DNA of 64,000 nt from Streptomyces griseomycini (GTDB lineage: Bacteria > Actinomycetota > Actinomycetes > Streptomycetales > Streptomycetaceae), in NCBI RefSeq assembly GCF_014203535.1, contig NZ_JACHJI010000005.1, forward strand, positions 522,069 to 586,068. The letters run 5' to 3'. Both the position numbers and the translations under genes were made by a program. How positions within the stretch are numbered: position 1 is the stretch's first letter; each line of letters begins with the position of its first letter. The notes beneath the pieces were generated by a model. The model was not told the origin of the DNA. It saw nothing but the letters and a program-made list of their open reading frames with translations, and searched no databases. Below, piece by piece: positions 54,909 through 63,920 of this stretch.

Positions 54909-55388
54909 CTAGGCCGAGGGGGCCGGGGCCAACTCGTTCGGCAGTTGCGGAGGGGAGCCCTGGGTCCACACCACCCGCAGTGTTGAGGCGGAGATCCGCC
55001 AGCCGTCAGCCGTCCTGACCAGCTCGGCGTCGGCATGGCCGGCGGAGATGAAGACGCTGCCTGAGCCATCTGCCAGGACGTGGGTGCTCAGCTGGGCGCC
55101 ACGGACAGTGGCCCGGGCACCGTCGATCTCGATGATGGCGTTGGTGCCCAGATGCACGGTTCGGTCGAACAGCGCCATTCCTCCCCGGACATGGGCCAGC
55201 AGGGCATCGCGGCCATGGACGGTGCCGATGGGCATCTCCGCGGTGACGTCTTCTGTGTGGAACGCGCGAGCCCATTCCTCGTCGAAAACCCCGTCGTCCA
55301 GGGAACGCAGGTAGCGGTCCATCAGATCGGTGATCTCAGCGCGGTCGGTCAGGGCCTGTAACTGTCGCTGCATCTCGTTGGTGTCCAT
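54909..55388 (-). CDS. NTF2/SnoaL-like protein under a SoxR-type box
   Basis: 159 residues: QLQALTDRAEITDLMDRYLR, SLDDGVFDEEWARAFHTEDV, TVHGRDALLAHVRGGMALFD and GGHADAELVRTADGWRISAS-like end. This is the cone-shaped SnoaL_4 fold (start with an EIxDLxxRY helix). Such proteins include polyketide cyclases, dehydratases and many of unknown role. The ATG at 55388 has GGAGGAG upstream. The palindrome at 55404-55421 sits in its promoter, so it is probably induced through a SoxR/MerR-type activator. Confidence 0.83.
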   Translation of the reverse strand: MDTNEMQRQLQALTDRAEITDLMDRYLRSLDDGVFDEEWARAFHTEDVTAEMPIGTVHGRDALLAHVRGGMALFDRTVHLGTNAIIEIDGARATVRGAQLSTHVLADGSGSVFISAGHADAELVRTADGWRISASTLRVVWTQGSPPQLPNELAPAPSA

Positions 55389-55403
55389 GGCGACAGACTC
55401 CTC

Positions 55404-55421
55404 CCTCAAGTGCACTTGAGG
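55404..55421 (-). promoter_or_regulatory. SoxR-type operator
   Basis: CCTCAAGTGCACTTGAGG is a perfect 18-bp palindrome, preceded on the minus strand by TTGAC as a -35 element overlapping it. The arms CCTCAAG/CTTGAGG equal the SoxR consensus; only the central bases differ from TTAA. The layout, with the operator in an overlong -35/-10 spacer, is that of MerR-family promoters. It is 16 bases from the NTF2-like start. Confidence 0.75.
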
Positions 55422-55487
55422 TCAACATGTCTGCCCCGAGTGCAACCGACCGCCCCGCCACTGTCACGGCTGACGTTGTGTCCGCAG

Positions 55488-55760
55488 TCATTCGAGTTCG
55501 AGCGTGGTCACCTGGACAGTTCCTGGTCGTAGTGGGTCACCGAGAGCAGAGGCCTGGTGTCCGGCGGAGGATGGTTGTGCCTCCACTCGCGCAGGAACGT
55601 CACGGTCGCCGCACCCGGCCGGCGGCCGACCGCGGTGCCGGGACCTCGGCGACAGCGGGTTCGTCTTCAGCCCGGGCCGCCTTGTGGGCCTCCAGCGCCA
55701 CCGCGTCCGCGGCCAGGGACCCGGCCCGCAGCGCGGTGGCCAGGCAGGCGACGACGGGCT
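55488..55760 (-). mobile_element. IS21 remnant: end of IstA and first codons of IstB
   Basis: The minus strand carries LATALRAGSLAADAVALEAH, then in another frame VTFLREWRHNHPPPDTRPLL and SVTHYDQELSR with TGA, the C-terminus of IstA. The stop overlaps GTGACCACGCTC, the start of IstB, which ends after seven codons. Both genes are otherwise missing. Confidence 0.7.
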
Positions 55761-56935
55761 GGTGCGCTGGACAGACCGGCCCCGGCGACCACGACCACGC
55801 GACACTTCGACAACAGGGCCTCCTGCTTCTCGCTGGACTCGACAACCGCGAGCTGCCAGGAGGCCCTTCCTTCACACCACGACGTCGACCAACGCACCTG
55901 GTCCATGACTCCGTTCGAACCGGACCGAGCACACGAACGGATGGAGAACGGCCAGTGAGGGAGGAAGAGGACCACCGCGGTGTTCCATGTGCCGGCGGTC
56001 GTTCTGGCTGTGCCGGAGGTCTGTGGGCGCAGCCGCACGTCCGCCGCAGGCGATGATCGCCCTTACCGCACTCGCGATCGACGTCGGCGACGAGCTCACC
56101 GAGTCCCAGGTCCGCGGAGTGGACGAGGCCGACCGGATGTTTCCTGACGGTTCCTGCACGACTCCGTCGGACGTCCCGGAGTGCGGTGCACGTGTGACCT
56201 CCGCAGGGTGGTGCCACAACCACTCAGCCCGTGGTGACGCGTGCGGTTCTGTGTCGCGTCGCGTGGCCGTGGGGCGTCTCGGAGAGTGACATGCTCACAC
56301 GCAGCGGGCCCACGGCCCGTACAGCCGCCGCGGCCGCCATCTTCTTGACCAGCCTGACAGTGCTGTGTGCGGCCCGGCCCGCGGCACGGACACCGTCACA
56401 CCGTGATGAGCGTCGTTGTCGGGGTGGTGCCGCTCCTTTCCTCACCGCGGTGTGACGGTGCCCGGCCGAGTGCCGCGTCAGCCCACGACCGACGCGGACG
56501 GGCAGGCTCCGGACGCGCCGCGTCACTCACGGCGCCCCGCCGTGCGGCCGCGGCCGTCCGACAGGCACCGGATCGTGGGACCGGCCGGAAGACGGGATGA
56601 GAACCGGGTCAACGTCCGCACGCCACCCCGAACATGGTTGTTCTAGCCGGTAACCGCTCATGCGTACTCCCGGGCGGGTTCTGTCCAGCCGGCCGGTGGC
56701 CTCGGATGGTGACGGGCTTCACAGAACATCCTCATCGTGGGGAGTCGTGGTGGCGGGCGCCGCTGTGCGACGGTGGACGGACAACGAGACGGACCGGAGC
56801 CCCCTGGCTGCTGGTCTTGCGGGGAAGCTGGGTGTTGCCCCCACCCTGGGCACCCGGCCCCCCGCCATCGTCGCAACACCCCCGAAGGGCGTTTCGCCTT
56901 TGGGCTCGTCAACCCCCGGAAGGGGGCGTGTCCGC
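55761..56935. other. 1.2-kb region without a firm gene
   Basis: Two short plus-strand frames deserve mention. One near 56050 has cysteines (IDVGDELTESQVRGVDEADR; GSCTTPSDVPECGARVTS). Another from ATG 56291 looks like a lone signal peptide (MLTRSGPTARTAAAAAIFLT, SLTVLCAARPAA). Neither shows a family match or a complete protein. Confidence 0.35.
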
Positions 56936-57283
56936 ATGAACATCACCACCACCATCGACGGCACCACCGCACGCATCCACGCGCGCGGAGAGATCGACTT
57001 CGACACCCTGCCCCCGCTGCGCGCCGCGGCTGCCGCGCTGCCGCCGCAGGTGACCGACCTGCTGTGGGACCTGACCGACACGCCCTTCATGGACGTCGCC
57101 GGCCTCCACCTGCTGTTCCACCCCACGACAAGCGGCCCGCACTGCCGTACGACGGTGACCGGACTGGGTCCTCAGCCGCTGTGGCTGCTGCTCACTGCGG
57201 CCGAGGCGGACCCGGGCGTCTTCGATCTCTCCCGCCTCCTGCCCGACATCCCCCCGCCCGGCTTCCGGCCCCCGGCTCTTTGA
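56936..57283 (+). CDS. STAS-domain protein (anti-anti-sigma-like)
   Basis: 115 residues. MNITTTIDGTTARIHARGEI, DFDTLPPLRAAAAALPPQVT and DLLWDLTDTPFMDVAGLHLL form the STAS fold. The usual phosphorylatable Ser in DSSG is Val-Ala (FMDVAGLHLL), so it may not be switched by phosphorylation. Such proteins regulate anti-sigma kinases. GGAAGGGGG precedes the ATG. It is alone. Confidence 0.75.
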   Translation: MNITTTIDGTTARIHARGEIDFDTLPPLRAAAAALPPQVTDLLWDLTDTPFMDVAGLHLLFHPTTSGPHCRTTVTGLGPQPLWLLLTAAEADPGVFDLSRLLPDIPPPGFRPPAL

Positions 57284-57640
57284 GCGACCGAACAGCGCTC
57301 CGGCCGCGGCGCGGGAGGGCCCTGCAGCACAGGGACGAAAACCGGCCGACGATGTCTCGCCGCTGAGGGGCCGTGGGGCATGCCCCAGGGCGCGCCACGT
57401 GTACCGTCCCACGCTGCCCGTGCCCTGCGCCGGATCAACGGCTGGCAGAGAGCAACCAGCGAGCCCAGCCCTGTAGCGGAGCCGGGCGACAGCCTCAGCG
57501 AAGACGACGCCAAGGTCCCCACTCTCGGGGTTTCCAGTGCCACCTACCAGTGCTTCACGCATGCCGTCGACGAACCCAAGAGCGAATACGCCGCTGCCTC
57601 GAGCGAGCCCACGACAACGTCGGCAAGGGCAAGGAGTTCA

Positions 57641-57784
57641 TGTATCGGGCGCCGCCTGTACGCGGCGTTCGCTGACGCCGCACATCGTCACGGTGCGCTG
57701 CGATTGAAGGCGATCACGTCACTCGGAAACACCGGCTCGATCGGATTCCATCGCGTTCTGCCGCTCGATGCAGTGCAGCCCTGA
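57641..57784 (+). pseudogene. C-terminal fragment of a GNAT acetyltransferase
   Basis: The end of the frame reads GRRLYAAFADAAHRHGALRL, KAITSLGNTGSIGFHRVLPL and DAVQP. This is the second half of a GNAT domain (N-x-x-S-x-x-F-H-R). The acetyl-CoA loop is not readable. 57284-57640 and 57785-58064 show no genes. Confidence 0.55.
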
Positions 57785-58064
57785 GCGACCAGCCGTCCCC
57801 TCACCGGCAATCGTTCCCCGTGCCGCAAGTGAGGCGTGCTCCGGGAGGGAGCTCCGTCAGGGCATGAGGTCTCCGGGAGTTGCCGGCGGCCGGGGAAGAC
57901 CAGGGCGGCGCGGGTACGCCGGGCGGCGCGATACGCCCCGGTGGGCTGACGGTGCCGAGGATTCTCCACGGCCGTTGAGTGCCGGAGTCGTACGACGAGA
58001 CGGTGGGGAGCCGGCTACCGTGCGACTGCCGCGCGATCGGGTGTGTCCACACCAGGAGCGCAGG

Positions 58065-58116
58065 GAGCCCCGTCGGGGCAGGGTGACCAGGTGGGTCCCC
58101 TGCCCCGACGGGGCTC
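58065..58116. terminator. Perfect 19-bp inverted repeat, terminator of the LPMO gene
   Basis: GAGCCCCGTCGGGGCAGGG (58065-58083) is the exact reverse complement of 58098-58116, with a 14-base loop. It lies 66 bases beyond the stop codon of the minus-strand monooxygenase gene. Confidence 0.8.
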
Positions 58117-58181
58117 GGTCGGCCGGGCGGCGGGTTACCGGCGCCCGGCAGAGGCCGGTGCCGTGTGCGGCGCTCTCCGGC

Positions 58182-58856
58182 TCAGCCGAAGTTCACGTCG
58201 CTGCACCACATGTAGGCCTGGTCGAGGTGCGAGGCCTGCCAGATCACGAACAGGATGTGGTGTCCGGTGTAGCCGGAGGTGTTGACGTTGAACCTGATGT
58301 CCTGCGCCGGGGCGAAGCGGCCGGTCTGCGTGATGAAGTCGAGGTTGCCCCAGCCCAGGGTCTGGGTCTTGGGGTTGAAGCCCTGCTTGCTCACGTAGAC
58401 CCTGAAGTAGTCGGCACCGTGGGACGCCTGGTCGTGCAGCTGGACCGTGAAGTTGTTGCTGACGTTGGTCGTCTTCCACTGCCCGGGCTTGTTCAGGCTG
58501 GCGTTCCTCGAGAGGTTGTTGCTGCAGAGCGTCCCGTCGGGGGTCCGCGCCTGGAACTGGCCACCGAGACCGTCGCGGAGCGCGCTCATCCAGTTCCACA
58601 TGGTGTCGGGGTTGGCCTGGAATGCCTGATAACACATGGGGTCTTCGGTCTGCATCGCCGGGCTCGTGTGGTTGCTGCCCCACGTCTTCCAGCACTGGTA
58701 CGCGCGGGAGGCGGGGTTGACGATGGTGCCGTGAGCCTGGGCGGGGGCCGACCAGGCCAGTGCGCCGACAATCACGGCGAACACCATGACGAGCGCCTGG
58801 AGAGGCCGGCGGAGGGACGACCGCGAACGCCCGGTTAACGGAATCTGTTTGCGCAT
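58182..58856 (-). CDS. Secreted lytic polysaccharide monooxygenase, AA10 family
   Basis: 224 residues. The signal peptide is cut after AQA so that His42 (HGTIVNPASRAYQCW) becomes the N-terminus and, with His146 (LHDQASHGADYFRVYV), forms the copper histidine brace. EDPMCYQAFQANPDTMWNWM and STSGYTGHH-IL-like end (IWQASHLDQAYMWCSDVNFG) match the ScLPMO10B group acting on cellulose. No CBM is attached. The enzyme oxidatively cleaves crystalline polysaccharide outside the cell. A CebR box lies 35 bases upstream. Codon 7 is TTA (58836-58838), so translation should depend on the bldA tRNA. Confidence 0.93.
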   Translation of the reverse strand: MRKQIPLTGRSRSSLRRPLQALVMVFAVIVGALAWSAPAQAHGTIVNPASRAYQCWKTWGSNHTSPAMQTEDPMCYQAFQANPDTMWNWMSALRDGLGGQFQARTPDGTLCSNNLSRNASLNKPGQWKTTNVSNNFTVQLHDQASHGADYFRVYVSKQGFNPKTQTLGWGNLDFITQTGRFAPAQDIRFNVNTSGYTGHHILFVIWQASHLDQAYMWCSDVNFG

Positions 58857-58890
58857 GTGGGGGGAACCCCTTCCAGTTGTAAGACTGTCA

Positions 58891-58904
58891 TGGGAGCGCT
58901 CCCA
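58891..58904. promoter_or_regulatory. CebR operator
   Basis: TGGGAGCGCTCCCA is the exact 14-bp consensus palindrome bound by CebR, the LacI-family cellobiose-responsive repressor of streptomycetes. It is placed 35-48 bases upstream of the monooxygenase ATG. Confidence 0.9.
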
Positions 58905-59454
58905 ACGGTACGACTTCTGAGTGAAATGTCAATGAAACAAACGGAGTTGATCACAGAGGTGGGCGGTGAGCAGGGAATCTACCGTGAGCCGGGAGTCAGA
59001 ACCGTTCCCGGAACCGGAAGGCGAGCGTGCGGCCCGGACTGGTGTGCGGGGCGATGCCGGGGAGGGGCGTTCGCGGCATGACAGCGGGACCTGGTTCCGG
59101 CGTGAGGGCTGTCCAGTTCCACAACACGCGAGACCCCAGGTCCCGATGGTGCGCTTCCGTGCACCCGAGTCGGTCTCGCCGGGCAAGTCGCCTGGTAGGA
59201 GCTGTGGTGGTACGGCGCATCGGGCGGGGAGCGCGGCCGATGGCACGCGGCGGGAACGTGCGTACTCCTCGATCTGAACCGACGACACTGGAGCATGGGT
59301 GCCGTGGCGAGGGAAGCCACCAGCAACGCAGATCAGTCTCGACGCGCTCCCACTCGCCTGGGCCGCCGCCGCGGCCCCAAGACGCTCGTGGACCAGGTGC
59401 CGGAACACTTCCCGGTGGACCGTCGGCCGGGCCATGGGGAAGAGGCCCGGCTGA
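58905..59454. other. Region without a supported gene
   Basis: No family is seen. The minus strand has a weakly protein-like stretch (ARPTVHREVFRHLVHERLGA near 59410) that may be related to the broken ORF further right. Confidence 0.35.
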
Positions 59455-60048
59455 TCACGCCCAGGTCCGTTCCACGTTTGCCGGCACGGCTGTTCCGGGC
59501 AGGGCTGCCCCGCGGTGAGCGGGCGGCATGGGCTGCGGCTCGGCTGTCGCCCATTCCCCACTGGTGATGGTTCCCCCGCCGAGCCCTCCGCCCTCACCCG
59601 CGTGGCGGCCACCAGCTCGACGATCCGTCGGTAGTCCTCCGCGAGCACCTCCACGGTCGCCGCCTCGTGCCAGTGCGACACGACAGCCCCCGCGCCAAGG
59701 GCCTCTTCGACCACCACCGATACCGCCCCGCGTACCCGCAGCGGGCACTCCCGCCACGTCCGGAGAGGTCAGGGCCTCGACGAGCTCCTCCCGGTCGATC
59801 ACCCGACGCTCCGGCACCGCTTCCGCCTCGGCGAATCCGACCGCGATTCGTTCCGTCCGAGGGCGAAGCTCCTCCGCCCGCACCCGGGCAGCCGCCTTCC
59901 GCTCCTCCGACAGTCCCAACCATCGACTGCGTCGGTCAACTCGCCCTCGTTGATCCGGAATTGAGCTGGCGAACCCTGTCGCGGCGACACCGGGAACATG
60001 CCTGACCAAAGAAGCCCAACCCTCACATCCGGAGGGATACCGGCTCAT
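59455..60048 (-). pseudogene. Frameshifted ORF of unknown family
   Basis: From the right it reads LSEERKAAARVRAEELRPRT, RIAVGFAEAEAVPERRVIDR and EELVEALTSPDVAG, which look like genuine helices. Near 59740 coding character passes to another frame with VVVEEALGAGAVVSHWHEAA, TVEVLAEDYRRIVELVAATR. It may be one protein of about 130 residues with a frameshift. I cannot name the family. Confidence 0.35.
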
Positions 60049-60185
60049 CCTGACGCCACGTCAATTCGCGGTCTTGCAGATCCGGACCGGCAGGGGAGAC
60101 TGCCTTTACGACCGGGTCCGCCCGGTCCCCGGCAGCACCACGTCAAGCAGGTCGGCCCACCGTCACTCCACCGAGATGAGGTCTC

Positions 60186-60956
60186 ATGAACCGAAACCGA
60201 GCCACCGTCAGCGCGGTCGCCGTGACCCTGTTCACCGCCGGCCTCGCCGTCGGCCCGGTAGCCGCGGCCACCGCCGCCGAGGCGAAGGCCCGCGTCGGAG
60301 CCGACTGGGCAACTCAGTCGATCGTCTTCACCGCCGCTGCAGGACAGACCAACAACCTCAACATATTCTCCATGTACACCAGCGACGGGATCCGGCGGAT
60401 CGGCTTCAGCGACGTGGTCCCGCTCGAACCGGGCGACCACTGTGCGTACTCCAGACCCGAGGACACCACCTCCGTCGTCTGCGAACTGCCCGCCGACAGC
60501 CCCCGGCCCGACAGGATCGACGTCTTCCTCGGCGACGGCAACGACACGATCGCCGCCTTCACCCCCGGGATCGGCACCGTCAGCGGCGGCCCCGGCGACG
60601 ACGAACTGCACGCCCACACCGCACGCACGGTGCTGGGCGACGCGGGGGACGACATGGTCATGGGACCCGCAGTCCTGCACGGCGGCGACGGCATGGACCA
60701 CCTGATGGGTGACAACAGCAACCAGCAGATGTGGGGCGGCCGGGGCGACGACATGATCGAGGGCTACGGCGGTGACGACACCGTGCACGCCGGCCCCGGC
60801 GACGACCACGCCATGGGCGGGGACGGCCGCGACATCGTCCTCGGCGGCCCCGGCAACGACACACTGGACGGCGAAGGCGGCGACGACCTCGTCTGCGGTG
60901 GCACCGGGAAGGACGCCCTCGAAGGCGGACCCGGCCGCAACATCGTCCTCCCGTAA
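60186..60956 (+). CDS. Secreted calcium-binding protein with RTX-like nonapeptide repeats
   Basis: 256 residues. Signal peptide: VSAVAVTLFTAGLAVGPVAA with cleavage near ATA-AEA. A beta-rich domain of about 80 residues follows. The rest consists of GGxGxDxUx-type repeats (FLGDGNDTIAAF, VSGGPGDDELHA, MWGGRGDDMIEG, VHAGPGDDHAMG, VLGGPGNDTLDG, GEGGDDLVCGG) forming a calcium-binding parallel beta-roll. It probably acts in the cell wall or medium. The ATG at 60186 fits the signal peptide. There is no partner secretion system, and the Sec route is expected. Confidence 0.85.
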   Translation: MNRNRATVSAVAVTLFTAGLAVGPVAAATAAEAKARVGADWATQSIVFTAAAGQTNNLNIFSMYTSDGIRRIGFSDVVPLEPGDHCAYSRPEDTTSVVCELPADSPRPDRIDVFLGDGNDTIAAFTPGIGTVSGGPGDDELHAHTARTVLGDAGDDMVMGPAVLHGGDGMDHLMGDNSNQQMWGGRGDDMIEGYGGDDTVHAGPGDDHAMGGDGRDIVLGGPGNDTLDGEGGDDLVCGGTGKDALEGGPGRNIVLP

Positions 60957-61276
60957 GTGCGCCTCCATGCCCGAAGGCCCTGGCCCGCGGCGCGAACAGC
61001 GTCGCGGGCGCCGAGCCACCGCCGTCGGCGACCCGCCCCCCGAGCCGCGTCAACCGCGAACGCGCCGCAGACGGCAGGTCCCCGCGCGACACGAGGTGAC
61101 CCGGCGGAACCGGACCGTCGAACCTGTTGGCCGGCGCGGGCACGAGTCTCCACGTTGCTCGGCCTGCCCGATCCCGTAGGGACCCGGCAGGTCGACCAGC
61201 AGGAGATCATCGCGTTGGGCCACTGTGCCAACCAGATCGGGGACCCAACCCGGTGAACCTGTGCGGTCACAGCTCT
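60957..61276. other. Region without a supported gene
   Basis: Only arginine- and proline-rich chance frames are seen between the RTX-like gene and the IS remnant. Confidence 0.4.
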
Positions 61277-61823
61277 AAAGGGTGTTGCAGAAGGCCGTGA
61301 ACTGGGCATCTCCGTTGCATGGCTGGGGTGTTGAGAGCCGGGCGGGTGTGGGTGGGGCCGTCCGTGGCGGCTGCCGCTGGCCGGGCGGGTGCTGCTGGTG
61401 GCCGTGTACCACCGCACGAACCTCACCATGCGGCAGCTCGCCCCGCTGTTCGGCGTCTCGCCCGCAACGGTGTGCCGGGTGATCCAAAGGCTCGGCCCGT
61501 TGCTCGCGCTCGAGCCGGCCCGGGCCCCCGCCGATGCCGCCGCCTGGCTGTGGATCGTGGACGGCACCCTCGTCCCGGTCCGCGACCGCAAGGTCGGAGC
61601 GTCCTCGAGCGACTACCGGTTCTCGGCGAACGTGCGGGTCGTCGTGGACGCCGAGACCCGGCTGGTGACGGCCGCGGCCCGGCCGGTGCCCGGCACCACC
61701 GCGGACGCCGAGGCCTGGCGGAACTCCGGCCTGGCCGCCCACTGCGAAGGCGCGACGGCCCTCGGCGACGGCGCCCGCACCACCACCGGTCTGATCGTCG
61801 CGGACGTTTCTCGCGCCGGCTGA
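61277..61823 (+). mobile_element. N-terminal two thirds of an IS5-family transposase
   Basis: The first 35 codons are frameshifted. From 61389 the frame reads LLVAVYHRTNLTMRQLAPLF, GVSPATVCRVIQRLGPLLAL, WLWIVDGTLVPVRDRKVGAS (first Asp), YRFSANVRVVVDAETRLVTA and ALGDGARTTTGLIV (second Asp region), and stops at 61823. The C-terminal part with the catalytic Glu is lost. Confidence 0.78.
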
Positions 61824-62097
61824 ACGGGTGGTGCGGGGTGGTGGCTGTGGGAGTTCGAAGTCTGTGCCGACCGTGCCCGTCGGGGTACACGACCGGGTTG
61901 CGCACCGGGGGAGAGGAGCCCGGAACTTTTCACCTTCTGCCGCAACCGGCCGGTCCGTAGGCTTCCACGCCGGATATGGGCTGGAATCATCAGAAACACG
62001 CAATGGTTTGACGGATCGCCTGTCGCCTGGGGCTGATGATGGTGGGCGTGAACGGAATCGTGCGTGTGCCCGGCTGCGGCCGCGAGCGGTCAGAGGG

Positions 62098-62475
62098 TCA
62101 GGGAGGGGGGAGGGTGCCGCGGCAGTCGATGAGCGCGTCGATGCCGACGAGGCTCAGGACGCGTTGCACGGGGGTGGTCGGGCCGGCGAGGCGGAGCCGG
62201 CCGCCGGCTTGGGTGATGTGCTGGTGGGCGCTGATGAGGAGGTTGATGCCGCTGGAGTCGAGGAAGGTGACCTGGCGCAGATCGATCACGATGCGGGGCT
62301 GGGCGGTGCCGGTGACGTCCAGAGCCTGTCTGAGGCGGTCACCGGTGTGGTGGTCGATCTCACCGACTGCGGTCAGTACCCGGATGCCGTCTGTGGCGGT
62401 GGCAGTGATGGACAGCCCACCAGGCTGCTGCGCCTGATCGGCTTGTTCGGGTTTCAGCCTGGGCGTTTCAGCCAT
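62098..62475 (-). CDS. Anti-anti-sigma factor (STAS domain)
   Basis: 125 residues. GGLSITATATDGIRVLTAVG, EIDHHTGDRLRQALDVTG, RIVIDLRQVTFLDSSGINLL and AGGRLRLAGPTTPVQRVLSL form a complete STAS domain with the phosphorylatable Ser in DSSG. In its unphosphorylated state it should bind an anti-sigma kinase and free a sigma factor. It is divergent from an anti-sigma-type ATPase gene 66 bases away, its probable partner. Confidence 0.9.
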   Translation of the reverse strand: MAETPRLKPEQADQAQQPGGLSITATATDGIRVLTAVGEIDHHTGDRLRQALDVTGTAQPRIVIDLRQVTFLDSSGINLLISAHQHITQAGGRLRLAGPTTPVQRVLSLVGIDALIDCRGTLPPP

Positions 62476-62541
62476 GCTGGTGATGCTTGCATACCGAAGG
62501 CTTTATCGCAGGTGTCGTTCCGTGAGCACGGGTGACGTGTT

Positions 62542-63117
62542 GTGCGTGACGAAACCGGCACGGGCACGCACGGCGTGTCCAGTGGACGCGCGGGTAGACG
62601 GCAGGCCGAGGTGTACGGGGCGGCGAGGACGAACGCGAGGGATACAGCACCGGTGGGCGAGGACGGGACCCTGCCGTACGAGCGGCTGATGCAGACCACG
62701 GTGTCGCTGGACGGGGACGGCACGGACATCGCCCACGCCCGCCGCCTGGCCGTCGGTTTCCTCACCCGCGTGCAGGCCGAGCACGGGCTGCACGTCTCCG
62801 CCCGCGCCTTAGACGTGACACAGCTGGTGGTCAGCGAGCTGGTCACCAATGCCCGCAAGTACGCGCCCGGCCCGGTGCTGCTGGACCTGCGCATCACCGG
62901 CGACCTGGTGGAGGTGGTGGTGCGGGACTCCGATCCGGTGCTGCCGGTGGCCCGGACGGCGGACGCGGGCCGGGTGGGGCAGCACGGTCTGGAGATCGTC
63001 ATGGCCGTCTGTCAGAGTTTCGAGGCGCGGCGCGAGACGGTCGGCAAGCGCATCACCGTCGGCATCACCCTCCTGGATGACCCCGGTGGCACACCCTCGG
63101 GACGGCCCCCTGTGTGA
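62542..63117 (+). CDS. Anti-sigma-factor-type serine kinase / ATP-binding protein (HATPase_c_2)
   Basis: 191 residues. After a poorly conserved N-terminus it shows DIAHARRLAVGFLTRVQAEH, LVVSELVTNARKYAPGPVLL (N box), GDLVEVVVRDSDPVLPVART (G1-like) and GRVGQHGLEIVMAVCQSFEA (G2). Such proteins bind a sigma factor or phosphorylate STAS partners. The true start may be a later GTG near 62655. A TTA codon at 62809-62811 predicts bldA dependence. It is paired with the divergent STAS gene. A truncated paralogue is at 28368-28679. Confidence 0.88.
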   Translation: MRDETGTGTHGVSSGRAGRRQAEVYGAARTNARDTAPVGEDGTLPYERLMQTTVSLDGDGTDIAHARRLAVGFLTRVQAEHGLHVSARALDVTQLVVSELVTNARKYAPGPVLLDLRITGDLVEVVVRDSDPVLPVARTADAGRVGQHGLEIVMAVCQSFEARRETVGKRITVGITLLDDPGGTPSGRPPV

Positions 63118-63217
63118 CTGCTCCCACAACAGGCGCAGCCCTTTCCCACCCGCACCCCGTCGACGGACCGAGCACGGGCACCCGTGGACAGGATCGCCTG
63201 CCGTGGAGGGGGAGTGG

Positions 63218-63469
63218 GTGATCTTGGTTGCGGGTCTGCTCCTGCCGGGCATGGCCGTACTGCTGTGCACCATGAGCCGTATCGAGGAATGGCTCGCCCG
63301 CACCGCCCAGCCACCCCGCCACACCCGTCGCCGACACCTGCACCTGATTCCCGGCGGCAGGCAGGAGGTGAGCACGCGCCGCACGAACGGCGGCACCGGC
63401 GGCCTGACCACGATCCCGGCCACGCCTGTAGCACGGGCCCGGCCGGATGGTCCCCGGCCCCGACCGTGA
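63218..63469 (+). CDS. Small single-helix membrane protein
   Basis: 83 residues from GTG 63218 (preceded by GGAGGGGGAG). One N-terminal membrane helix (VILVAGLLLPGMAVLLCTMS) is followed by IEEWLARTAQPPRHTRRRHL and a basic, disordered tail. It lies 100 bases behind the anti-sigma-type gene and may be co-transcribed. Its function is unknown. 63470-63920 shows nothing else. Confidence 0.55.
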   Translation: MILVAGLLLPGMAVLLCTMSRIEEWLARTAQPPRHTRRRHLHLIPGGRQEVSTRRTNGGTGGLTTIPATPVARARPDGPRPRP

Positions 63470-63920
63470 CCGGTCAGCGCACCGGTGCCGTGTCCGAACC
63501 GTCGCCGAGCGCCGACCCCACAAGCTGTGCATCCTGTGCGCAGGCGTCTGCGCGGTGCGCTGACCTGTCCTGGTGGGGGCCTGTGGCCGGGGTGCCGGCG
63601 ACCGTGGCCGGAGCCTGGACGGTCGTGGTCGGGCCCGTGGCCGGGGTGCTGTGCCGCCCCTGCGGCGCGTCCACGGGTGCGTCCAGCCGACGCGCTGGTC
63701 GGAGGTTGTGGACGGGCTGACAGGCGGGCGTGGAGGAGCCCGTCGCGGAAGGATCTCGGTCGACGCCGCGACGAGGACGGGGAAGCCCGGCAGGGCGTCC
63801 GGCGAGGTTCACTCGGCCGAGTCGCCGGTGGGACCGGTGCGGGTCCGCTCACCCGGTGCGGGTGACGCCGTCAGACCGGAGTCGGGTTCAGTATGTGCAG
63901 GTCTGTGCAGGAGTGAGCGC

